Positions 59,195-64,000 of a stretch of DNA of 64,000 bases are shown here, piece after piece; within the stretch, counting starts at the first letter, position 1; the number at the start of each line of letters is the position of its first letter. Below the pieces are notes generated by a model. It was not told the origin of the DNA. It did not search any database and was given only the letters and a program-made list of their open reading frames with translations. The position numbers were made by a program, and so were the translations under genes. The DNA is from Blastococcus carthaginiensis (lineage in GTDB: Bacteria > Actinomycetota > Actinomycetes > Mycobacteriales > Geodermatophilaceae): contig NZ_JASNFN010000010.1 in the NCBI RefSeq assembly GCF_030731085.1, positions 62,001 through 126,000 on the forward strand, in the 5' to 3' direction.

Positions 59195-59752
59195 TCAGCG
59201 CGGAGTGCGGCGGCGGTCGCCCCAGGAGTCGTCGACGTCCTCGTCGAGCTCCTCGTCGCCGCCGGAGCTGACGATGCTCTCCATGCCGGGGGAGAGCACG
59301 CCCCACTCGATCAGCCGCGAGGTGAGCTCGTCGGGGCTCATGTCGTAGATGATCGCCAGCGACTTGAGGTCCTCGGCGCGGATCGAGAGCACCTTGCCGT
59401 TGTAGTCGTGCCGCTGGGCCTGGATGGTCGAGGCGTACCGGGCCAGCGGGCCGGCCTCGTCGGCGGGCAGGGACCCGAGCGACTCGAGGTTCAGCACGAT
59501 CTTGTTGGTCGAGGTCACCGCGGAGCTGGGCCGCGGGTCGGGCAGCAGTTCGGACACGGGGACGCCGTAGAAGACCGCGAGCTCGGAGAGGCGCTGCACG
59601 GTCACGGCGCGGTCGCCGCGTTCGTAGGAGCCGACGACGACCGCCTTCCAGCGGCCGTGCGACTTGTCCTCCACACCCTGCAGGGAGAGGCCCTGCTGGT
59701 TGCGGATCGCGCGGAGCCGGGCGCCGAGGGCCCGTGAGTAGTCGGTGCTCAT
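59195..59752 (-). CDS. bldD: BldD-family developmental regulator
   Basis: This 185-residue protein has an N-terminal XRE helix-turn-helix (LGARLRAIRNQQGLSLQGVE, then GSYERGDRAVTVQRLSELA). The C-terminal domain carries RHD-x8-RAED, which matches the c-di-GMP-binding RxD-x8-RxxD motif of Streptomyces BldD. In streptomycetes, a c-di-GMP tetramer dimerises BldD and represses sporulation genes. The ATG at 59752 begins MSTDYSRALG, aligning with BldD; an open extension to 59935 is unsupported. The acidic C-terminus (DEELDEDVDDSWGD) is an addition. A BldD-box-like site lies 43 bp upstream, so autoregulation is likely. It is divergent from pyrR. Confidence 0.92.
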   Translation of the reverse strand: MSTDYSRALGARLRAIRNQQGLSLQGVEDKSHGRWKAVVVGSYERGDRAVTVQRLSELAVFYGVPVSELLPDPRPSSAVTSTNKIVLNLESLGSLPADEAGPLARYASTIQAQRHDYNGKVLSIRAEDLKSLAIIYDMSPDELTSRLIEWGVLSPGMESIVSSGGDEELDEDVDDSWGDRRRTPR

Positions 59753-59794
59753 CGCTGTCTGCTCACTGTCCGTCGTCTCGGATCGGGGTTGTTC

Positions 59795-59809
59795 GTCACG
59801 CAGCGTACG
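59795..59809. promoter_or_regulatory. BldD-box-like operator
   Basis: GTCACGCAGCGTACG fits the published BldD pattern nTnACnC(A/T)GnGTnAn at all defined positions except one (C for A near the end). TTCG(T)CACG and CGTGCGAA around it give partial dyad symmetry. The site lies between bldD and pyrR, so BldD could control itself and perhaps the pyr operon. Confidence 0.55.
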
Positions 59810-59935
59810 TGCGAAGCGGGGATCACAACAGCCGGGTCGGCACGAAACCGCAGGCGGGCGCCGCACCGGCGGGGCCACCCGGGCGGCGGCGAGCCGGGCG
59901 AGGGCGTGCAGTACCGTCGACGGCGGTCCGACCAC

Positions 59936-59970
59936 TCCTTTAACGACCCGTCCAGTGAGGCGGGGAAGGA
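59936..59970 (+). promoter_or_regulatory. PyrR-binding RNA hairpin covering the pyrR ribosome binding site
   Basis: TCCTT (59936-59940) can pair with AAGGA (59966-59970), part of the pyrR Shine-Dalgarno AAGGAGG. Inside, CCCG and CGGG close a loop reading TCCAGTGAGG, which resembles the conserved PyrR-binding loop (UCCAGAGAGG). PyrR bound to UMP would stabilise the hairpin and hide the RBS, as reported for mycobacterial pyr operons. Confidence 0.65.
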
Positions 59971-59976
59971 GGCCTC

Positions 59977-60600
59977 ATGGCCCGCTCGCCCGACCCTGCC
60001 CGGAGCACGTCTCCCGGCAGCGCCCCCGGCACCCTGCTCTCCTCCGCCGACGTCGCCCGCGTCGTCGACCGCATGGCCCACCAGCTCATCGAGCGGGCGG
60101 CCAGCCTGCGTCCCGACGACGGCTCCGACCAGGCCGACGGGGGGCTCTCCGACCTGGTCCTCGTGGGCATCCCGACCCGCGGCGCGCCGCTGGCCCGCCG
60201 GCTGGCCGCCCGCATCGCGGCGTTCACCGGCGTGACCGTCGACGTGGGCACCGCCGACATCACGCTCTACCGCGACGACCTGCGTCTGCGCGGGGTCCGG
60301 GCGCTGGAGCCCACGGTGCTGCCTGACGACGGCATCGACGACCGGCTCGTCGTCCTCGTGGACGACGTGCTCTTCTCCGGCCGGTCCGTGCGGGCCGCGC
60401 TGGACGCGCTCCGCGACCTCGGCCGCCCGCGCAGCGTCCAGCTGGCGGTGCTGGTCGACCGGGGCCACCGCGAGCTGCCGATCAAGGCGGACTTCGTCGG
60501 CAAGAACGTGCCGACGTCGCGGTCGCAGCAGGTGCGGGTGCACCTCGCGGAGATCGACGGGGTGGACGAGGTGCTCGTGACCGAGGAGGGGGACCGGTGA
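59977..60600 (+). CDS. pyrR: Bifunctional pyr operon regulator / uracil phosphoribosyltransferase
   Basis: This 207-residue protein of the PRT family has the PRPP loop LVVLVDDVLFSGRSVRAALD and LVGIPTRGAPLARRLA near residue 60, with ITLYRDDL in the family-specific region. PyrR binds pyr leader RNA in response to UMP or UTP. The ATG lies five bases after AAGGAGG, which is inside the predicted hairpin. Its 20-residue N-terminal tail is disordered. It overlaps pyrB by four bases, heading pyrR-pyrB-pyrC-carA-carB. Confidence 0.94.
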   Translation: MARSPDPARSTSPGSAPGTLLSSADVARVVDRMAHQLIERAASLRPDDGSDQADGGLSDLVLVGIPTRGAPLARRLAARIAAFTGVTVDVGTADITLYRDDLRLRGVRALEPTVLPDDGIDDRLVVLVDDVLFSGRSVRAALDALRDLGRPRSVQLAVLVDRGHRELPIKADFVGKNVPTSRSQQVRVHLAEIDGVDEVLVTEEGDR

Positions 60601-61514
60601 AGCGGCACCTGCTGGAGGCCGCGGACCTGGACCGGGACGATGCGACGCTGGTGCTCGACACCGCCGCGCAGATCGACCAGGCCCTCGCCGGCCGCGAGGT
60701 GAAGAAGCTCCCGACGCTGCGGGGGCGCACGGTGGTCAACCTGTTCTACGAGGACTCCACCCGCACGCGGATCAGCTTCGAGCTCGCCGCCAAGCGATTG
60801 AGCGCCGACGTCATCAACTTCTCGGCCAAGGGCAGCAGCGTCTCCAAGGGTGAGAGCCTCAAGGACACCGCGCTCACCCTGGAGGCGATGGGCGCCGACG
60901 CCGTCGTCGTCCGGCACTCCGCGTCGGGCGCGCCGCACCGGCTGGCGAACTGGGTGCGCGGCAGCGTGGTCAACGCCGGCGACGGCACCCACGAGCACCC
61001 GACGCAGGCGCTGCTGGACGCCTACACGATCCGGCAGCGGCTGGGCCGGCTCGACGGGGTCCGCGTGACGATCGTCGGCGACGTCCTGCACAGCCGGGTG
61101 GCCCGCTCGAACGTCGGCCTGCTGCACACCCTGGGGGCGCAGGTCACGCTGGTCGCCCCGCCCACGCTGCTGCCCGTCGGCGTGGGCAGCTGGCCGGCCC
61201 AGGTCGGCTACGACCTGGACGCGGTGCTGCCCAAGAGCGACGTGGTGATGATGCTGCGGGTGCAGGCCGAGCGGATGAACGCCTCGTTCTTCCCCAGCGC
61301 CCGCGAGTACAGCCGCCGCTACGGCCTGGACGCCCGCCGCATGGCCGCGCTGCCCGACGACGCGATCGTCATGCACCCCGGCCCGATGAACCGCGGCATG
61401 GAGATCGCCGCCGAGGTGGCCGACTCCGTCCGCTCCACGATCGTCGAGCAGGTCGCCAACGGCGTCTCGACCCGCATGGCCGTCCTTTACCTGCTGCTCG
61501 GAGGGAACACGTGA
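60597..61514 (+). CDS. pyrB: Aspartate carbamoyltransferase catalytic subunit
   Basis: This 305-residue enzyme shows FYEDSTRTRISFELAAKRL with the carbamoyl phosphate motif, FSAKGSSVSKGESLKDTALT, and HEHPTQALLDAYTI. HPGPMNRGMEIA near the C-terminus also fits. It condenses carbamoyl phosphate with aspartate. No pyrI regulatory subunit follows, as expected for actinobacteria, where ATCase associates with dihydroorotase. Overlaps: four bases with pyrR and four with pyrC. Confidence 0.95.
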   Translation: MKRHLLEAADLDRDDATLVLDTAAQIDQALAGREVKKLPTLRGRTVVNLFYEDSTRTRISFELAAKRLSADVINFSAKGSSVSKGESLKDTALTLEAMGADAVVVRHSASGAPHRLANWVRGSVVNAGDGTHEHPTQALLDAYTIRQRLGRLDGVRVTIVGDVLHSRVARSNVGLLHTLGAQVTLVAPPTLLPVGVGSWPAQVGYDLDAVLPKSDVVMMLRVQAERMNASFFPSAREYSRRYGLDARRMAALPDDAIVMHPGPMNRGMEIAAEVADSVRSTIVEQVANGVSTRMAVLYLLLGGNT

Positions 61515-62800
61515 GCACCTACCTGATCAAGGGGGTGCGGCCGCTCGGCGGCGAGCCCGCCGACATCCTGGTGGAGGACGGCCGGATCGCCGCGGTCGGC
61601 GACTCGCTGGACGCCACCGGCGCCGAGGTGGTCGAGGCCGCCGGCCTGATCGCGCTGCCGGGGCTGGTCGACCTGCACACCCACCTGCGCGAGCCGGGCC
61701 GCGAGGACGCCGAGACGGTCGAGACCGGCAGCCGCGCCGCCGCTCTCGGCGGGTTCACCGCGGTGCACGCCATGGCCAACACCGACCCGGTCGCCGACAC
61801 CGCAGGCGTGGTCGAGCAGGTGTGGCGGCTGGGCCAGGAGGCCGGGCTGGTCGACGTCGTCCCGGTGGGGGCGGTGACCGTCGGGCTCGGGGGCGAGCGG
61901 CTGGCCGAGCTCGGCGCGATGGCCGACTCCGCCGCCCGCGTGCGGGTCTTCTCCGACGACGGGCACTGCGTCGCCGACCCTGCGCTCATGCGCCGCGCGC
62001 TGGAGTACGTGAAGGCCTTCGACGGCGTCGTCGCCCAGCACGCCGAGGAGCCGCGGCTGACCGCCGGCGCGCAGATGCACGAGGGCGACCGCTCGGCGCG
62101 GCTGGGCCTCACCGGCTGGTCGGCCGCCGCCGAGGAGGCGATCATCGCCCGCGACGTGCTGCTCGCCGAGCACGTCGGCGCCCGCCTGCACGTCTGCCAC
62201 GTCTCGACCGCCGGGTCGGTGGAGATCCTGCGCTGGGCGAAGTCGCGCGGCGTGCGGGTGACCGCCGAGGTGACGCCGCACCACCTGCTGCTCACCGACG
62301 CCTGCGCGGAGTCCTACGACCCGGTGTTCAAGGTCAACCCGCCGCTGCGCACCGACGCCGACGTGGAGGCGCTCCGGGCCGGTCTCGCCGACGGGACGAT
62401 CGACGCCGTCGGCACCGACCACGCCCCCCACGCGGTCGAGGACAAGGAGAGCGAGTGGGCCCAGGCCCGGCCCGGCATGCTCGGGCTGGAGCAGGCGCTC
62501 TCCGTCGTCATCGAGACGATGGTCGAGCCGGGCCGGCTGGACTGGGCCGGCGTCGCCGACCGGATGTCGGTGCGCCCCGCCGCCATCGGCCGCCTCGACG
62601 GCCACGGCCGCCCCATCGCACCGGGCGAGCCGGCCAACCTCGTGCTCGTCGACGCGGCCGCCCGCGCGGTGGTCGACCCGGCGGCGCTGGCCAGCCGCAG
62701 CCGCAACAGCCCCTATGCCGGCCGGGAGCTCCCCGGCCGGGTGGTCGCGACGTTCCTGCGCGGGACGCCGACCGTCCTGGACGGAAAGGCAGTGAAGTGA
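61511..62800 (+). CDS. pyrC: Dihydroorotase (class I)
   Basis: This 429-residue amidohydrolase has the metal motif VDLHTHLREPGREDAETVET, CHVSTAGSVEIL, VTPHHLLLTDA and GTDHAPH with the catalytic Asp. It cyclises carbamoyl aspartate to dihydroorotate. Class I enzymes bind two zincs or one plus a carbamylated lysine and often form complexes with ATCase, whose gene is adjacent. The last codons overlap carA by four bases. Confidence 0.94.
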   Translation: MSTYLIKGVRPLGGEPADILVEDGRIAAVGDSLDATGAEVVEAAGLIALPGLVDLHTHLREPGREDAETVETGSRAAALGGFTAVHAMANTDPVADTAGVVEQVWRLGQEAGLVDVVPVGAVTVGLGGERLAELGAMADSAARVRVFSDDGHCVADPALMRRALEYVKAFDGVVAQHAEEPRLTAGAQMHEGDRSARLGLTGWSAAAEEAIIARDVLLAEHVGARLHVCHVSTAGSVEILRWAKSRGVRVTAEVTPHHLLLTDACAESYDPVFKVNPPLRTDADVEALRAGLADGTIDAVGTDHAPHAVEDKESEWAQARPGMLGLEQALSVVIETMVEPGRLDWAGVADRMSVRPAAIGRLDGHGRPIAPGEPANLVLVDAAARAVVDPAALASRSRNSPYAGRELPGRVVATFLRGTPTVLDGKAVK

Positions 62801-63963
62801 CAGAAGCGCTCCTCGTGCTCGAGGACGGGCGCACGTTCCGGGGGGAGTCGTACGGCGCCACCGGGACGACGGTCGGGGAGGCGGTCTTCGCCACCGGCAT
62901 GACCGGCTACCAGGAGACGCTGACCGACCCGAGCTACGCCGGCCAGATCGTGGCCATGACGGCGCCGCACATCGGCAACACCGGGGTCAACAGCGAGGAC
63001 GACGAGAGCAGCCGCATGTGGGTGGCGGGCTTCGTCGTCCGCGACCCCGCGCGCCGCCCGGCGAACTGGCGCGCCACCGGCAGCCTGGACGACGCGCTGG
63101 TCGGGCAGGGGATCGTCGGCATCAGCGGTGTGGACACCCGCGCGCTCACCCGGCACCTGCGCGACCGGGGCGCGATGCGGGCCGGCATCAGCACCGAGCT
63201 CTCCGCCGACGAGCTGCTCGCCCGCGTCACCGCCGCGGAGGGCATGACCGGCGCCGACCTCGCCCCGACGGTGAGCACCGGCGAGCCCTACGTCGTCCCG
63301 GCGGTGGGGGAGAAGCGGTTCACCATCGCCGCGCTGGACCTCGGCATCAAGACCGCCACCCCGCGCCACCTGGCCGCGCTCGGCGTGGAGACGCACGTGC
63401 TGCCCTCCACGGCCACCGCCGAGGAGCTGCTCGCCGCCGGCCCGGACGGCGTCTTCCTCTCCAACGGCCCCGGCGACCCGGCGGCCGCCGGCTACGCGGT
63501 CGCGGCGGTCCGCGGGGTGCTCGACGCCCGCCGGCCGCTGTTCGGCATCTGCTTCGGTAACCAGATCCTCGGCCGGGCGCTCGGCCTGGGCACCTACAAG
63601 CTCCGCTTCGGCCACCGGGGCCTGAACCAGCCGGTGCTCGACCGGGTCAGCGGCACGGTGCGCGTCACCAGCCACAACCACGGCTTCGCCGTCGACGCCC
63701 CGCTCGACCGGCCCACCGACACCCCGTACGGGCCGGTGGAGGTCAGCCACGTCGGCCTCAACGACGACGTCGTCGAGGGTCTGCGGTTGGTCGACGCCCC
63801 GGCCTTCAGCGTGCAGTTCCACCCGGAGTCGGCGGCCGGTCCGCACGACGCCGCCCCCCTGTTCCAGCGCTTCGTCGACCTGATGGAGACCGCCCGCAGC
63901 GGCGGCGACGCCGTCAGCCCGCCTCCCGTCGTGGAGCACAGCACCGGCGAGAAGGAGGCCTGA
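62797..63963 (+). CDS. carA: Carbamoyl phosphate synthase small subunit
   Basis: This 388-residue glutaminase subunit has an N-terminal domain with VGEAVFATGMTGYQETLTDP and a class I amidotransferase domain. The nucleophile Cys is in FGICFGNQILGRALG, LSNGPGDP precedes it, and FHPESAAGP holds the His-x-Glu. Several positions are variants (GNQ rather than GHQ), seen in actinobacteria. It releases ammonia from glutamine for CarB. The GTG at 62797 overlaps the pyrC stop. Confidence 0.95.
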   Translation: MTEALLVLEDGRTFRGESYGATGTTVGEAVFATGMTGYQETLTDPSYAGQIVAMTAPHIGNTGVNSEDDESSRMWVAGFVVRDPARRPANWRATGSLDDALVGQGIVGISGVDTRALTRHLRDRGAMRAGISTELSADELLARVTAAEGMTGADLAPTVSTGEPYVVPAVGEKRFTIAALDLGIKTATPRHLAALGVETHVLPSTATAEELLAAGPDGVFLSNGPGDPAAAGYAVAAVRGVLDARRPLFGICFGNQILGRALGLGTYKLRFGHRGLNQPVLDRVSGTVRVTSHNHGFAVDAPLDRPTDTPYGPVEVSHVGLNDDVVEGLRLVDAPAFSVQFHPESAAGPHDAAPLFQRFVDLMETARSGGDAVSPPPVVEHSTGEKEA

Positions 63964-63964
63964 C

Positions 63965-64000
63965 GTGCCCAGGCGCACCGACATCCAGCACGTGATGGTG
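63965..64000 (+). CDS. carB: Carbamoyl phosphate synthase large subunit, 5' end only
   Basis: Twelve codons from a GTG one base after the carA stop read MPRRTDIQHVMV, which is the normal start of CarB (MPKRTDI-type). The gene runs off the window. The position directly after carA in the pyr operon supports the call. Confidence 0.85.
   Translation, partial: MPRRTDIQHVMV

Noticed and set aside
59753..59935. 61-codon N-terminal extension of BldD
   Set aside because: It would cover the promoter and BldD-box region and has no similarity to BldD, whose homologues start at the MSTDYS position.

Overview
The window is chromosomal DNA from a high-GC, GTG-rich actinobacterium. A BldD homologue with the c-di-GMP motif, an actinobacterial aro/efp/nusB/bldD/pyr gene order, possible leaderless starts and probable F420-type enzymes all point that way. 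A member of the Geodermatophilaceae (Blastococcus, Geodermatophilus or Modestobacter) would fit, but that family placement is inference. I see no rRNA, tRNA, CRISPR array, prophage or insertion sequence.

Positions 1-41.8 kb are a dense catabolic region for amino acids, polyamines and omega-amino acids. The left end (1-4.5 kb) holds a truncated ASCH-domain gene, a class V aminotransferase and two aldehyde dehydrogenases. At 4.6-12.4 kb, an FAD oxidase/Fe-S protein operon lies divergent from a FadR-type regulator, a soluble Cache-domain protein, an APC permease and a luciferase-like oxidoreductase. At 12.4-19.1 kb are a DavB-like flavin monooxygenase, a PucR regulator, GabT, a ureohydrolase and a nitrilase-family amidase. 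Together these could form an oxygenase route from arginine (amide, guanidino acid, GABA plus urea) or lysine (5-aminovaleramide). At 19.1-29.6 kb are a saccharopine/carboxynorspermidine-dehydrogenase-like protein, an omega-aminotransferase, an Lrp regulator, a polyamine ABC transporter (potDABC) and two DadA/PuuB-like FAD oxidases. At 29.6-41.8 kb a second PucR is divergent from ald, an omega-amino acid:pyruvate-type aminotransferase, mmsA and a second ureohydrolase. This set suits beta-alanine or 3-guanidinopropionate breakdown. It is followed by an opposing operon with a second aminobutyraldehyde dehydrogenase, an amidohydrolase and a GSA-aminomutase-like protein, and by an aldo/keto reductase.

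Positions 41.9-56.1 kb are conserved housekeeping genes on the + strand: rarA, two small membrane proteins, alaS, ruvX, mltG, aroE, a prepilin peptidase, aroC-aroK-aroB-aroQ, pepQ, efp and nusB. Most overlap or abut, which suggests a few long operons. A two-gene DUF6338 module and an ABC exporter-like pair (56.2-59.0 kb) separate this block from bldD.

Positions 59.2-64.0 kb carry bldD, with a BldD-box-like site upstream, and the divergent pyrR-pyrB-pyrC-carA-carB operon. A PyrR-type RNA hairpin covers the pyrR ribosome binding site. carB runs off the right edge.

The best candidates for new biology are the translationally coupled FadR/cytoplasmic-Cache pair, the Fe-S protein with a Cys/Gly-rich tail, the two parallel guanidino-acid/omega-amino acid modules with their own ureohydrolases and PucR regulators, and the duplicated motif in the extended N-terminus of RuvX.
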